A stretch of DNA of 47,702 nt from Alphaproteobacteria bacterium MarineAlpha3_Bin2 (GCA_002938315.1 PTLL01000010.1:1-47702), one strand, 5' to 3'; positions 8,471 through 19,551 are shown, numbered from the stretch's first letter. Program-made: numbers and translations. The notes: generated from the sequence alone by a model not told the origin.

Positions 8471-10324
8471 ATGAATAAGGCTTTGTCTTTATTGATGCCG
8501 CCCCTGGCGGCGGTGGTTCTGGGATTCGGTTTAGGTTCCGGGTTTTCAGTTCATGCCGCCGACAGCCAGAACTCAACCAAATCTGCGCTTCTCGACACCG
8601 CCGGATTCGCCGCCACCGTCAACGAAGACGCCGAGTTGGCGTTTCCTGAAATTCTCCGCCACGAAGATGTCGATCTTTATCGACAAATTTTTGATGTTCA
8701 GGAAGACGGGCAGTGGAAACAAGCCGACCGCTTGATCAAACAACTCAAGGACCGGGAGCTGATGGGCCATGTCATGGCCCAACGCTACCTGCATCCGACC
8801 AAGTACCGTTCCAAATATAAGGAATTGAAGGCGTGGATGGCGAAATATGCCGACCATCCCGATGCGCCACGGTTGTACAAGCTGGCGCGTCACCGCCAGC
8901 CCAAGAACTGGCGCGCCCCAAAGCCTCCGGTGCGCGTTCCGGTCAAGGCGGTTGGAGAAACCGAAAGCCGTATTCAGGTGCCGGGGAAGAAACGCACTCG
9001 AGCCCAGCGGCGCCGGGTCCGCGACCTTAAACGAATCATTCGAAGCTGGCTGCGGCGCGGCTTTACCCTGGCGGTCAAGAAACTGATTAACACGAAAGAG
9101 GTCAAACGGCTGTTTTCCACCGCCGAATATGATCAAGCCAAGGCGCGGCTGGGCCAAGGATATTTCCTGGCCGGGCGCGACCAATGGGCCTTGATGTGGG
9201 CCGGTCAAGCGGCGGCACGGTCCGGCCGTTTCCTGCCCGAAGCTTATTGGACGGCGGGTCTGGCGGCCTGGCGGTTGAAGAAATTTAATGTCGCCACCGG
9301 CCATTTCTCGGCTATTGCCGGCAATGACAAGGTGTCTTCGTGGCTGGTGTCGGCGGCTGCTTTCTGGGCGGCGCGATCCTATTTGGTCAACCGCCAACCC
9401 GAAAAGGTCAATTCGTTCCTCACAATAGCGGCAGATCACCCACGCACCTTCTATGGGTTGTTAGCTGCCCGTATGTTGGGCCGGGAGATGAATTTCCGCT
9501 GGGCGGTGCCGCCGCTGGCCGAAGGCACAATCAAAACCCTTTCGACGAAACCGCGGGGCCGGCGTGCCATGGCGTTGTTACAGGTTGGTGAAAACCGCCG
9601 CGCCGAACGCGAACTCAGAAAGCTCAGCGGTTTTGCCGACGAGCAGATGACCAAAGGAATCCTGGCGCTGGCCAGTCGTGGCAATATGCCCTCTCTGGCG
9701 GTGCGTCTAGACAATCGGTTGTTTCCCAACGGCGGCGGATATGACGGCGCCGCTTACCCGGTGCCGGCCTGGCTGCCCAACGGCGGCTTTAAAATCGACC
9801 GGGCGCTGATTTATGCCCTGGTCCGCCAGGAATCGCGGTTCAATCCCAAGGCTAAAAGCTGGGCCGGCGCTCGTGGCCTGATGCAGTTGATGCCCCGAAC
9901 CGCCAGCTTCGTCGCCCGCGACCGCCGTTTTTACCGACACAGCAACAAGCGCCGCACCCTGTTCAAGCCCGAAGTCAATTTGGCCTTGGGCCAAAAATAT
10001 ATCGAAATCCTGTTGGCCGATAAAAAGATCAAGGGCAATCTGTTCCTGATGGCGGCGGCTTGGAACGGCGGCCCCGGGAACCTCAATAAATGGCGTCGCA
10101 AAACCAAATACATGAACGACCCGCTGTTTTTCATCGAAAGCATTCCGTCGCGCGAAACCCGCATTTTTATTGAAAAGGTGGTAAGCAACCTTTGGGCCTA
10201 TCGCAACCGCCTGGGCCAACCGACGCCGTCCCTGGATACCATTGCTGCCGGTCGGTGGCCGGTGTATACCGCCTTGGGTCAGGAACCTTCGGAGATGGCG
10301 GAAGGCCATGGGGCAAGCAACTAA
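8471..10324 (+). CDS. Soluble lytic murein transglycosylase, periplasmic
   Basis: The 617-residue product has a signal peptide (MNKALSLLMPPLAAVVLGFG, cut near VHA-ADSQ). A long alpha-helical superhelix domain follows, with tandem helix pairs such as WALMWAGQAAARSGRFLPEAYW and SSWLVSAAAFWAARSYL. The C-terminal SLT domain starts near residue 435: ALIYALVRQESRFNPKAKS with the catalytic Glu in RQES, GARGLMQLMPRTA, and AAWNGGPGNLNKW. It cleaves the glycan strands of peptidoglycan, leaving 1,6-anhydro ends. The organisation is that of Slt70. Its last 17 nt overlap the start of moaB. Confidence 0.95.
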   Translation: MNKALSLLMPPLAAVVLGFGLGSGFSVHAADSQNSTKSALLDTAGFAATVNEDAELAFPEILRHEDVDLYRQIFDVQEDGQWKQADRLIKQLKDRELMGHVMAQRYLHPTKYRSKYKELKAWMAKYADHPDAPRLYKLARHRQPKNWRAPKPPVRVPVKAVGETESRIQVPGKKRTRAQRRRVRDLKRIIRSWLRRGFTLAVKKLINTKEVKRLFSTAEYDQAKARLGQGYFLAGRDQWALMWAGQAAARSGRFLPEAYWTAGLAAWRLKKFNVATGHFSAIAGNDKVSSWLVSAAAFWAARSYLVNRQPEKVNSFLTIAADHPRTFYGLLAARMLGREMNFRWAVPPLAEGTIKTLSTKPRGRRAMALLQVGENRRAERELRKLSGFADEQMTKGILALASRGNMPSLAVRLDNRLFPNGGGYDGAAYPVPAWLPNGGFKIDRALIYALVRQESRFNPKAKSWAGARGLMQLMPRTASFVARDRRFYRHSNKRRTLFKPEVNLALGQKYIEILLADKKIKGNLFLMAAAWNGGPGNLNKWRRKTKYMNDPLFFIESIPSRETRIFIEKVVSNLWAYRNRLGQPTPSLDTIAAGRWPVYTALGQEPSEMAEGHGASN

Positions 10325-10835
10325 AGACACATTTGTCGCCGTTAATATCGCCGTGTTGACGGTATCCGATTCACGCAACCTTGAAGACGACCGTTCCGGC
10401 GGCATCCTAGTCGAACGGCTTGAAGGCGCCGGGCACGTGCTTGGCGCCCGCGCCATCGTCCAGGACGATATCCCGTTGATCGCGGGCCAGTTGAGGCAAT
10501 GGGTAAAAGACCCTGGCATCGACATCATCATCACCACCGGCGGCACCGGATTGACCGGCCGCGACGTTACGCCGGAGGCGCTGGCCGAAGTCGTGGAAAA
10601 GGAAATCCCTGGCTTCGGTGAAATATTCCGTATGCTGAGTTACGAGAAGATCAAGACCTCGACCATTCAATCCCGGGCCTGTGCCGGGGTCGCGGATGGC
10701 ACCTATATTTTCTGTCTTCCCGGTTCTCCCGGCGCGTGTAAGGACGCCTGGGATGATATCTTGGTGCATCAGCTCGATATCAGCTTTAAGCCCTGCAATT
10801 TCGTTGAGATAATTCCCCGCTTGAAGGAAAAATAA
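10308..10835 (+). CDS. moaB: Molybdenum cofactor biosynthesis protein B
   Basis: The MogA/MoaB-family product (175 residues) adenylylates or handles molybdopterin during Moco assembly in the cytosol. Visible motifs are VNIAVLTVSDSRNLEDDRSGG at the start, the DIIITTGGTGLTGRDVTPEA phosphate-binding loop near residue 65, and YIFCLPGSPGACKDAWDDIL near 140. The ATG at 10308 gives the family length, although the frame is open upstream inside the transglycosylase gene. It is convergent with the TIGR04282 gene with only 5 nt between them. Confidence 0.95.
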   Translation: MGQATKDTFVAVNIAVLTVSDSRNLEDDRSGGILVERLEGAGHVLGARAIVQDDIPLIAGQLRQWVKDPGIDIIITTGGTGLTGRDVTPEALAEVVEKEIPGFGEIFRMLSYEKIKTSTIQSRACAGVADGTYIFCLPGSPGACKDAWDDILVHQLDISFKPCNFVEIIPRLKEK

Positions 10836-10840
10836 GACGC

Positions 10841-11440
10841 TCAGGTCTTTTTCCTCCATCGCCCATAGGCCTCGGCGTCGTCGATATCGTCCAGGGTTTC
10901 CAGCAACGCATGGCTTTGGCCGCCCTTGAGGTTGGCGATGGTGTCGGCCAGTGCGTTTCCGTTCGACCACCGCACATTTTTGAAAATATCGGTGAAAGCC
11001 GGCCGCCGCTTCAAGCCGACCAGCCAATAGCCGCCATCCCGGGCCGGGCCGAAGGCGGCGTCATGGCGGCCGAGCGCCTGGAAAGCGCTGGCTATGTGGT
11101 GGGGACGGATGGCGGGGATGTCGGTGCCGATGATGACCACCGGCCCCGGCGCAAGGCATTCCGTGACATCCGCCATGCGCTTGCCGAGATCGCCGGGGCC
11201 TTGCGTAATCAGCCCATGGGTTGCGGGCCACTGACGGCGTTGGAAGATGGATTTGTCCGGCGTCACCGCCAGCCAGCACCGCCAGCGACGGTCACAGGCC
11301 AGCGGGCGGACGACGGCCTCAAGGGTATATCGGGCGAAGGCCCAGGCGGTGACCGGCCCGATACTGGCGGCCAAGCGGGTCTTGACCGTCCCCAAGCGCG
11401 GCGCTTTCGCGAAGACGACAAGATGCTTCGTGAGGCTCAT
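10841..11440 (-). CDS. TIGR04282-family nucleotidyl/glycosyltransferase-like protein
   Basis: This 199-residue GT-A-like protein belongs to the DUF2064/TIGR04282 family. It starts LVVFAKAPRLGTVKTRLA, contains ITQGPGDLGKRMADV, the DxD-like VVIIGTDIPAIRP near residue 110, and AFGPARDGGYWLVGLKR near 130. The family is often annotated as arsenosugar biosynthesis glycosyltransferase. No arsenic genes are visible here, so that annotation is weak. Its start ATG shares an ATGA with the stop of the TIGR04283 gene upstream, so the two are made together. Confidence 0.85.
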   Translation of the reverse strand: MSLTKHLVVFAKAPRLGTVKTRLAASIGPVTAWAFARYTLEAVVRPLACDRRWRCWLAVTPDKSIFQRRQWPATHGLITQGPGDLGKRMADVTECLAPGPVVIIGTDIPAIRPHHIASAFQALGRHDAAFGPARDGGYWLVGLKRRPAFTDIFKNVRWSNGNALADTIANLKGGQSHALLETLDDIDDAEAYGRWRKKT

Positions 11441-12108
11441 TCGTAAAGCCCGGCGATCATGCGCGGCGGGAAGCCACATAAATATAATCCCAGGCAGAGA
11501 AGGTTGCGGGCCGGGCGCAATAGGTAACCACCCTGCCGGTAGCGCTCGGCGGAGGTAACGGCGGCGGCGGCGAGAGGGTCGAGCCGCTTTGCACCGATCC
11601 GCCGCGCCATATCCACATCCTCCATCAGCGCCAATGGCGCGAAGCCGCCGAGGAAGTCATAAAACTCGCGGCTGATTAACAACCCCTGGTCACCGTAGGG
11701 TAGGGAAAGCACCCGGCATCGCCAATGAACCATGGCCTCAATTCGCCGTGCCGCCGCGCCGGTGTCGTTGAGGGCAAAACGGAAATAGCCGGCGCGGTAA
11801 CGGTTGCCGGCATCGGCCATGAAATTCTGGACGATGTGGTCCCAGCCCGGTTGCGGGCGGGTATCGGCGTGCAGAAACAACAGCCAATCGCCGATGGAGA
11901 CGGCGGCGCCGGCGGTTAGTTGCGGGCCGCGGCCGCCGGGGACGGCGATAAAGGCAGTGCCGGTCTTGGCGGTAATGGCCGGCGTGGCATCGGTGGAACC
12001 GCCGTCAGCGACGATGATCTCGGAGGGTAATTTGGCCCGGGCGACGGCGTTGATTGTCGCTTCCAATTCATTCTCGGCGTTCAGGGTCGGAATAACGATG
12101 CTGAGCAA
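11437..12108 (-). CDS. TIGR04283-family GT2 glycosyltransferase
   Basis: This is a family 2 glycosyltransferase of about 223 residues. It has the N-terminal LSIVIPTLNAENELEATI, nucleotide-binding IIVADGGSTDAT near residue 40, the DxD-type LLFLHADTRPQPGW near 88, and a C-terminal ISREFYDFLGGFAPLALMEDVDMARRI. A C-terminal hydrophobic stretch (NLLCLGLYLCGFPP) may touch the membrane. No ATG fits. The TTG at 12108 is preferred because AGGAGA lies about 11 nt upstream and it begins right at the domain; the frame is open to a TTG at 12198. TIGR04282 and TIGR04283 proteins are regular partners, sometimes linked to arsenosugar synthesis; the true sugar and acceptor are unknown. Confidence 0.86.
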   Translation of the reverse strand: MLSIVIPTLNAENELEATINAVARAKLPSEIIVADGGSTDATPAITAKTGTAFIAVPGGRGPQLTAGAAVSIGDWLLFLHADTRPQPGWDHIVQNFMADAGNRYRAGYFRFALNDTGAAARRIEAMVHWRCRVLSLPYGDQGLLISREFYDFLGGFAPLALMEDVDMARRIGAKRLDPLAAAAVTSAERYRQGGYLLRPARNLLCLGLYLCGFPPRMIAGLYE

Positions 12109-12152
12109 GGCGCTGGGTTCTCCTGGTCGGTCAGTACTGCCAGAATATACCA

Positions 12153-12166
12153 CACCCCTAGGGGTG
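12153..12166. promoter_or_regulatory. Perfect 14-bp palindrome upstream of the glycosyltransferase pair
   Basis: CACCCCTAGGGGTG is a perfect palindrome, 44 bp upstream of the proposed TTG start of the TIGR04283 gene, and a GANTC site (GACTC) lies just beside it at 12170. It could be an operator for a dimeric regulator. There is no independent evidence of binding. Confidence 0.4.
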
Positions 12167-12258
12167 GAGACTCCTACGCGACGTATTTTCGTCGCCAAGC
12201 GCGAAGAAGTGTTGGGCCGGTTTAATTGTGTAAAATCGGGAAGAGGGGTATCCGTACC

Positions 12259-12879
12259 CTAATGGGGCGCGGGTTGGCTTTGTTCAGCCAAATCGTCCGT
12301 TTCCTTGGCCTCTTCGGCGTTCCGCTTCAAGTAGGCTTTCAAGGGAAGATCACTTTCAATCACATGCTTGGTCAGCCAATCCTGCAAAAACTTTCCGATT
12401 TCAACGGCGACATCGGTGACATTGTCTTCGTTAACTTTCGACGCTTTAAGCTTCAACCCGTTAAACGTTTCGATCAGGGCCTTATGTTCTTCCTTATGCT
12501 CCGCACAGAACGGAAACTTGGTCTCTTTTTGCAGCTCTTCTTCGCGTTTGAAGTGCGTTTCCGTATATTCCGTAAAAGACGTCAGAACGGGTACTAATTG
12601 TTGGGGTTTGATAAAAGTGATGATGCCTGCGTTGAATTCGTTGATCAGTTTTAACAAATGATTGTGATCTTCGTCGATTTCGCCATCATCGATGACAAAT
12701 TGATCCCGCCAATTAATTTTTCTGATGTTTTTTGCCGCAGCCCATCTTTTCCTGGTGTTTCTGGTCAGGCGTTGACGTTCTTCCTCTTCCTTTTTCTGTG
12801 AATTCCTGATGGCGAGGCCGGCGCCGATGACCCCAAAGGCGACTACACCGAAAATAACCAAAAAAAGATAATCATCCAT
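12259..12879 (-). CDS. Membrane-anchored bacteriohemerythrin
   Basis: The 206-residue protein has one N-terminal membrane segment (residues about 4-24), a charged helical linker rich in Glu, Lys and Arg (25-50), then a hemerythrin domain. All seven usual di-iron ligands are present in order: His72 (IDEDHNHL), His109 and Glu113 (HFKREE), His128 and His132 (EHKEEH), His172 and Asp177 (WLTKHVIESD). It should bind O2 reversibly or sense oxygen at the cytoplasmic face of the membrane. The C-terminal tail is acidic and Gln/Pro-rich. The ATG at 12879 is chosen because it precedes the membrane segment directly; GAGG lies about 12 nt upstream. It stands as a single gene before an AT-rich promoter region. 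Confidence 0.9.
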   Translation of the reverse strand: MDDYLFLVIFGVVAFGVIGAGLAIRNSQKKEEEERQRLTRNTRKRWAAAKNIRKINWRDQFVIDDGEIDEDHNHLLKLINEFNAGIITFIKPQQLVPVLTSFTEYTETHFKREEELQKETKFPFCAEHKEEHKALIETFNGLKLKASKVNEDNVTDVAVEIGKFLQDWLTKHVIESDLPLKAYLKRNAEEAKETDDLAEQSQPAPH

Positions 12880-13130
12880 GGTGACTGTATCCTCAGTCCC
12901 GAAAAGCAAACGTAAATTGTTTTTATTTAAAACTCCAAAAATGTACTCAATTCATCGAATGATTGAATCCTATTGTATGTCGCCGGGCTTTTTCATGGGG
13001 TCAAATTTCTCTTGCTGCCGAGGTGAATTTTTTTCTGATCGGGGGGACTGGGCGTGGGTTTTATAAATAAAATCTCCACCTTTTCAATATTATGTTCTTG
13101 AAATGTTCTTAAAAATTAGTATAAACAATC

Positions 13131-14234
13131 ATGGATGAAACGCAGTCCCCATTGCCGGTAAAGGGTCGGGGTGCGGTGTCTAATCACACCGGCCGTTTTG
13201 AGCCCCATGAACGCCAAGCCGCCGATGACGGTTGGGATTTGGATGATCCCGATGTCGCCCCGCTGCGCACGCAGGTGACTTTTGAAACGCCGCGCACCAT
13301 CATTGCCAGGAACACGTCACCGGACATTCCGTTTGATCGTTCCATCAATCCCTATAAAGGCTGCGAGCACGGGTGTGTGTATTGTTTCGCGCGGCCCAGC
13401 CATGCCTATATGGGGTTGTCGCCGGGGCTGGATTTCGAAAGCCGACTGTTTGCCAAGCCAAATGCGGCTGCATTGTTGGAACGGGAACTCTCCAAACCGT
13501 CCTATAGGCCCCGGACCATGCATCTCGGGTCCAACACCGATCCCTATCAGCCGATCGAAAAAACGCACCGCATCACCCGCGGTATCCTCGACGTCCTATC
13601 GGCGTTCAACCATCCGGTTTCCATCACTACGAAATCGGCGATGGTATGCCGCGACATTGATGTGTTGGCGCCAATGGCGGCAAAGGGGTTGGTCAACGTC
13701 GCCCTTTCGCTGACCAGCCTGGACAACAAATTAGCCCGCGCCATGGAACCGCGTGCGCCGACGCCGCAAAAACGCCTGGATGCCATGGCGACCTTAACGT
13801 CGGCCGGCATTCCAGTGGCGGTGATGGCGGCGCCGATGATCCCGGTGCTCAACGACGCCGAATTAGAACGGATCTTGGAACGCGCCGCCGAGCATGGGGC
13901 GCTCGCCGCCGGCTACATTCTGCTGCGCCTGCCGTTGGAAATTAAAGACCTGTTCACCGAATGGCTGGACGCGCACGTGCCGGACATGGCCGCCCACGTG
14001 TTGAGCCAGGTCAGCGATACCCGTGACGGTGCGATGTATGTTTCCGATTTTCATGCCCGCATGACCGGCAGCGGAGAAAGGGCGGAACTTCTTGCCAAGC
14101 GTTTTGAGTTGGCCTGCAAGCGGTTTTGCCTGAAGCCGGCGCGCGGCGACGGCTATCAGATGGATGCATCGTTGTTCAAGACGCCGCCAAATCTTCTGCA
14201 TCCGAAGCCGGGTAATCAATTGCGGTTGCTGTAA
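13131..14234 (+). CDS. PA0069-family radical SAM protein
   Basis: The 367-residue product is of the PA0069/Rv2578c type, related to spore photoproduct lyase-like radical SAM proteins. The 4Fe-4S cluster motif CxxxCxxC is seen in YKGCEHGCVYCFARPSHAY near residue 76. Other family features are LGSNTDPYQPIE near 130, PVSITTKSAMVCRDID near 160 and LRLPLEIKDLFTEWL near 265. The physiological reaction is unknown. The ATG at 13131 follows an AT-rich region; a hairpin terminator lies 40 nt after its stop, so it is probably transcribed alone. Confidence 0.92.
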   Translation: MDETQSPLPVKGRGAVSNHTGRFEPHERQAADDGWDLDDPDVAPLRTQVTFETPRTIIARNTSPDIPFDRSINPYKGCEHGCVYCFARPSHAYMGLSPGLDFESRLFAKPNAAALLERELSKPSYRPRTMHLGSNTDPYQPIEKTHRITRGILDVLSAFNHPVSITTKSAMVCRDIDVLAPMAAKGLVNVALSLTSLDNKLARAMEPRAPTPQKRLDAMATLTSAGIPVAVMAAPMIPVLNDAELERILERAAEHGALAAGYILLRLPLEIKDLFTEWLDAHVPDMAAHVLSQVSDTRDGAMYVSDFHARMTGSGERAELLAKRFELACKRFCLKPARGDGYQMDASLFKTPPNLLHPKPGNQLRLL

Positions 14235-14273
14235 AGAAAAATTCCGCCAAAGCGGGGTCCGAACATCTCCTCC

Positions 14274-14302
14274 GGGCAAAAAGCCGTCTTGCCCCATTTT
14301 TT
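14274..14302 (+). terminator. Rho-independent terminator after the radical SAM gene
   Basis: GGGCAA (14274-14279) pairs with TTGCCC (14289-14294) across a 9-nt loop, followed after CA by a run of six T. It is placed 40 nt after the radical SAM stop codon. Confidence 0.75.
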
Positions 14303-14348
14303 ATATCTGCATTTAACCTGTCGGTCCCAGATTCTGCCTACACATCCT

Positions 14349-14534
14349 TTAGGCGCCGGCACCGTCTTCTTCAAGACGCGCGTCGCGCCGTTTCCATTTA
14401 TGTTCGTCGCCGCAAGAAGAACAAAGGATTATTCTTTCGCCGATTTTGATGTTCTCAAATGTAGGCCAATCAAAGGTCATTCCCGTATAAACGGACTCAC
14501 CCGTTTCCGGGCAGTTAATCATTACACGTGCCAT
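14349..14534 (-). CDS. Small zinc-ribbon-like protein
   Basis: The 61-residue protein carries one Cys in an N-terminal MINCPETGESVYTG motif and two in CSSCGDEHKW, followed by an acidic tail. Proteins with this C-PxTG-xxxTG ... CxxCGxxHxW arrangement are small conserved hypothetical proteins common in alphaproteobacteria. They probably bind one zinc ion through Cys and His. Function is not known to me. It is convergent with the radical SAM gene and transcribed alone. Confidence 0.75.
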   Translation of the reverse strand: MARVMINCPETGESVYTGMTFDWPTFENIKIGERIILCSSCGDEHKWKRRDARLEEDGAGA

Positions 14535-14725
14535 ATTCCCCTCTTTCTTGCATCTGGGGAGACCTCAACCCACCTCAATATACCACATCATAATATGTTT
14601 CCCCAAATCCCCAGCCAAAGCCGTTTTCTAACAAGGTCTTGGATCGAGTTCCGGAAATTTCATTAACATGGTATTTTGCTTTTGAGCGAATTATTCGCCC
14701 AAATATCCAGTTAGGGATGCGAAAA

Positions 14726-15343
14726 ATGCCGGATTTTAGCTATGAGGACGCCGCCCTTGCCTCTGGCCATGATCTGATTTGCGGCATCGATGAGGCCGGG
14801 CGCGGCCCGTGGGCGGGGCCGGTCGCCGCCGCTGCGGTGATCCTGGACCGCGCAGCACTACCGCCGGGTTTGGTGGAGGGTCTGGATGATTCCAAAAAAC
14901 TCAAACCGGCAAGGCGGCGTGAATTGTTTGATCATTTGCAGGGCGTTGCCGTGATTGGTGTCGGCTTGGCCGATGTCGCCGAGATTGATGAACTGAACAT
15001 CCTTGCGGCGACAATGCTGGCGATGACCCGTGCTGTCGAGGGTCTAGGCGTACCCCCGGACGTGGCGTTGATCGACGGCAATCGCGGTCCCAATCTTGAT
15101 TGCCCGGTGCAGTGCGTGGTCAAAGGCGACGGTAAAAGTTTGTCCATCGCCGCCGCCTCCATTGTCGCCAAGGTGACCCGAGACAGGATCATGGCGGACT
15201 TGGCCGTCAGCTTTCCCGGCTATGGCTGGGAACGCAACGCCGGCTATGGTACCAAGGAACACCAGGGCGCCCTGGCAACGCGGGGGGTGACGCCCGAACA
15301 CCGAACAAGCTATGCCCCAATTCGAAAGATTCTCGGCCTATGA
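14726..15343 (+). CDS. rnhB: Ribonuclease HII
   Basis: RNase HII removes ribonucleotides from DNA and RNA-DNA hybrids. The sequence has GIDEAGRGPWAGPVAAAAV with the first catalytic Asp-Glu pair near residue 20, GLDDSKKLKPARR near 55, the central Asp in VALIDGNRGP near 115, and SIAAASIVAKVTRDR with the DEDD-family last Asp. The length of 205 residues is normal. The ATG at 14726 is preferred; ATG 14717 and a TTG at 14639 are in frame upstream but precede the family N-terminus. It lies directly upstream of ccrM; rnhB-ccrM adjacency is familiar in alphaproteobacteria. Confidence 0.95.
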   Translation: MPDFSYEDAALASGHDLICGIDEAGRGPWAGPVAAAAVILDRAALPPGLVEGLDDSKKLKPARRRELFDHLQGVAVIGVGLADVAEIDELNILAATMLAMTRAVEGLGVPPDVALIDGNRGPNLDCPVQCVVKGDGKSLSIAAASIVAKVTRDRIMADLAVSFPGYGWERNAGYGTKEHQGALATRGVTPEHRTSYAPIRKILGL

Positions 15344-15375
15344 AGGAGGCTAAATATAGTGGTGTTAGGGGTCGC

Positions 15376-16932
<1,557 letters not shown>

Positions 16933-16948
16933 TCCGGAATTTCCGCCA

Positions 16949-17830
16949 CTACCGCGTCGGCACTGGCTCGTCGCCGGCATAATCGTAAAAGCCCTTGCCA
17001 GATTTACGGCCAAGCCAGCCGGCTTCGACATATTTTACCAACAACGGACACGGCCGGTATTTGGTGTCGGCGAGGCCGTCATGGAGCACATGCATGACCG
17101 CCAGACAGGTATCCAATCCGATAAAATCAGCCAATTCCAGCGGCCCCATGGGGTGGCGGGTGCCGAGCTTCATGGCGGTGTCGATGGCCAGCACCGAGCC
17201 GACGCCTTCATAAAGCGTATAGATGGCCTCGTTGATCATCGGCAGCAGGATGCGGTTGACGATGAAGGCGGGGAAGTCTTCGGCATTGACCGGCGATTTA
17301 CCCAGCTTTGTCGCCAATTCGCGGACGGTCTTGTAGGTGTCCTCGTCGGTGGCGATGCCGCGGATCATTTCCACCAAATCCATGCGCGGCACCGGGTTCA
17401 TGAAATGCATGCCGACGAATTTGCCGGGGCGGTCGGTTTGTGCGCCCAGCCGCGTGATCGAAATCGATGACGTGTTGGTGGCGATGATGGTGTCCGGTCC
17501 GATGTCTTCGCACAGGTCCTTGAATATTTGCTTTTTGACCTGCTCGTCCTCGATGGCGGCCTCAATGACCAGCTGACAGTCCTTGAATCCCTTGTAATCC
17601 TTGCTCGTGGAGATCTTTTTCAAGGCGCCTTTAATGTCGGCGTCGGAGAGCTTGTCGTGCTTGACCAGGCGGTTCATGTCCTTTTCGATACCGGCGAGGG
17701 CGCTTTTGAGAACGTCCGCGTTGGTATCGGTCAAGACTACGTCGAAACCGGCAACGGCGCATACGTGGGCGATGCCCTTGCCCATTTGGCCAACGCCGAT
17801 GATGCCGATTTTTTTGATGTCTAAAGCCAT
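16949..17830 (-). CDS. hbd: 3-hydroxybutyryl-CoA dehydrogenase
   Basis: This NAD(P)-dependent enzyme interconverts 3-hydroxybutyryl-CoA and acetoacetyl-CoA. The 293-residue protein has the N-terminal dinucleotide fold [29 protein letters not shown], the active-site region [14 protein letters not shown] near residue 115 and [17 protein letters not shown] near 138, then [16 protein letters not shown] and [19 protein letters not shown] in the C-terminal dimerisation domain. It ends with the family's SGKGFYDY. It is downstream of etfBA on the same strand, fitting butyryl-CoA or fatty acid oxidation with electron transfer to ETF. Confidence 0.95.
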   Translation of the reverse strand: MALDIKKIGIIGVGQMGKGIAHVCAVAGFDVVLTDTNADVLKSALAGIEKDMNRLVKHDKLSDADIKGALKKISTSKDYKGFKDCQLVIEAAIEDEQVKKQIFKDLCEDIGPDTIIATNTSSISITRLGAQTDRPGKFVGMHFMNPVPRMDLVEMIRGIATDEDTYKTVRELATKLGKSPVNAEDFPAFIVNRILLPMINEAIYTLYEGVGSVLAIDTAMKLGTRHPMGPLELADFIGLDTCLAVMHVLHDGLADTKYRPCPLLVKYVEAGWLGRKSGKGFYDYAGDEPVPTR

Positions 17831-17869
17831 TTTTCTTTCCTCTAGGCGTAATGGGAGACCGTTTTCCCC

Positions 17870-18802
17870 CTAATTGTCCAGTTCCGATGACAAAATCGGC
17901 AACACATCGAACAGATCTGCGACCAGGCCGTAATCGGCGACCTGGAAAATCGGCGCGTCCTCGTCCTTGTTGATGGCGACGATGACCTTGGAATCCTTCA
18001 TCCCCGCCAGGTGTTGAATGGCGCCGGAAATGCCGACGGCGATGTAAAGATCGGGGGCGACGACCTTGCCGGTCTGGCCGACCTGATAATCGTTGGGCAC
18101 GAACCCGGCATCGACGGCGGCGCGGCTGGCGCCGACGGCGGCGCCGAGCTTATCGGCGATGGCTTCCAGCAGATGAAAATTGTCGCCCGATTGCATGCCC
18201 CGGCCGCCGGAAATGACAATCTTGGCGCTGGTCAATTCAGGCCGTTCGGATTTGGTCAGCTCATGGCTGATGAAGGCCGCGAGGCCGGTATCGCTGGCGC
18301 CGGTGATATCCTCGATGCCGCCGCTGCCGCCGGTTTCCGGCGTCGGCTCGAAGGCAGTAGTACGCACGGTGATGATTTTAACGCCATCCTTGCTTTTGAC
18401 CGTGGCCATGGCGTTGCCGGCATAGATCGGCCGGACGAAGGTATCGGCGTCAATGACGGCGGTGATTTCGGAAATTTGGGCGACGTCCTGCAACGCCGCC
18501 ACCCGGGGCATCAGGTTTTTACCGAAGGTCGTCGCCGGCGCTAACACATGGCTGTAATCGCTGCATAAGCCCTGAACCAATGGCGCCAAGTTTTCCGGCA
18601 GGCCGTGGCCCAGCGCCGCGTCATCGGCGACCAGGACCTTGGCAACGCCGTCGATGGCCGCTGCGGCATCCGCCGCTGGACGGCAACCGGCCCCCGCGAT
18701 CAATACCGTGACGTCGCCCAGCGCCACCGCCGCAGTGACGGTGTTCAATGTCGCCGTTTTGAGGGCGGTGTTATCATGTTCGGCAATTACCAGGACGCTC
18801 AT
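17870..18802 (-). CDS. etfA: Electron transfer flavoprotein alpha subunit
   Basis: The FAD-binding subunit of ETF (310 residues). The N-terminal domain starts [19 protein letters not shown]. The C-terminal FAD domain shows IVISGGRGM near residue 196, [45 protein letters not shown] near 228, and [26 protein letters not shown] at the end. ETF carries electrons from acyl-CoA and other dehydrogenases to EtfD. Its ATG overlaps the etfB TGA by 1 nt (TGATG), so the subunits are translationally coupled. Confidence 0.97.
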   Translation of the reverse strand: MSVLVIAEHDNTALKTATLNTVTAAVALGDVTVLIAGAGCRPAADAAAAIDGVAKVLVADDAALGHGLPENLAPLVQGLCSDYSHVLAPATTFGKNLMPRVAALQDVAQISEITAVIDADTFVRPIYAGNAMATVKSKDGVKIITVRTTAFEPTPETGGSGGIEDITGASDTGLAAFISHELTKSERPELTSAKIVISGGRGMQSGDNFHLLEAIADKLGAAVGASRAAVDAGFVPNDYQVGQTGKVVAPDLYIAVGISGAIQHLAGMKDSKVIVAINKDEDAPIFQVADYGLVADLFDVLPILSSELDN

Positions 18803-19551
18803 CAGATCACCTTCGCTTCGGTGCGCAGTTTTTCGACCAATTCGGCGGCATCGGCGAGGATGACGCCACGCTCGCGCCCTTGGGGCTCTTCCACCTTGAG
18901 AATTTCAAGCCGGGGGGTGACGTCAACGCCAAGATCGTCGGTGCTGAACACATCAATGGGCTTTTTTTTGGCCTTCATGATATTGGGCAGCGACGCATAC
19001 CGCGGCTCGTTTAGGCGCAAATCGGTGGTGATCACTGCCGGCATCGATAGGGACAGGGTTTCCAAGCCGCCGTCGATCTCGCGGGTGACGTCAGCCTTGC
19101 CATCTGCGAAGGCCAGGTTCGAGGCGAAGGTGCCCTGCGGCCAACCCAACAGCGCCGCCAACATCTGTCCGGTCTGGTTGCAGTCATCGTCGATGGCCTG
19201 TTTGCCGAGAATAATCAGGTCGGGGTTTTCCTTGTCGACGACCGCTTTCAATAGTTTGGCCACGGCAAGGGGTTCCAGGTCTGCATCAGTCTCTACAAGG
19301 ATGCCGCGGTCGGCGCCCATGGCAAGCCCGGTGCGGATGGTTTCCTGGCAGGCTTGCGGGCCCAAGGACACCGCGATTAATTCGCTGGCCGTGCCGGCCT
19401 CGCGCATCCGGACCCCTTCTTCGACGGCGATCTCATCGAACGGGTTCATGGACATTTTGACGTTGCCGGTCTCAACCCCGCTGGAGTCACTTTTGACCCT
19501 AATTTTAACGTTGAAATCGATGACCCGCTTAACTGCGACAAGTACTTTCAT
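18802..19551 (-). CDS. etfB: Electron transfer flavoprotein beta subunit
   Basis: The AMP-binding subunit of ETF (249 residues). It begins [20 protein letters not shown] and shows [19 protein letters not shown] near residue 36, [22 protein letters not shown], the AMP loop [27 protein letters not shown] near 118, and the C-terminal KAKKKPIDV. It is the first gene of etfB-etfA-hbd; about 120 bp separate it from the adenosyltransferase gene upstream, enough for its own promoter. Confidence 0.97.
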   Translation of the reverse strand: MKVLVAVKRVIDFNVKIRVKSDSSGVETGNVKMSMNPFDEIAVEEGVRMREAGTASELIAVSLGPQACQETIRTGLAMGADRGILVETDADLEPLAVAKLLKAVVDKENPDLIILGKQAIDDDCNQTGQMLAALLGWPQGTFASNLAFADGKADVTREIDGGLETLSLSMPAVITTDLRLNEPRYASLPNIMKAKKKPIDVFSTDDLGVDVTPRLEILKVEEPQGRERGVILADAAELVEKLRTEAKVI

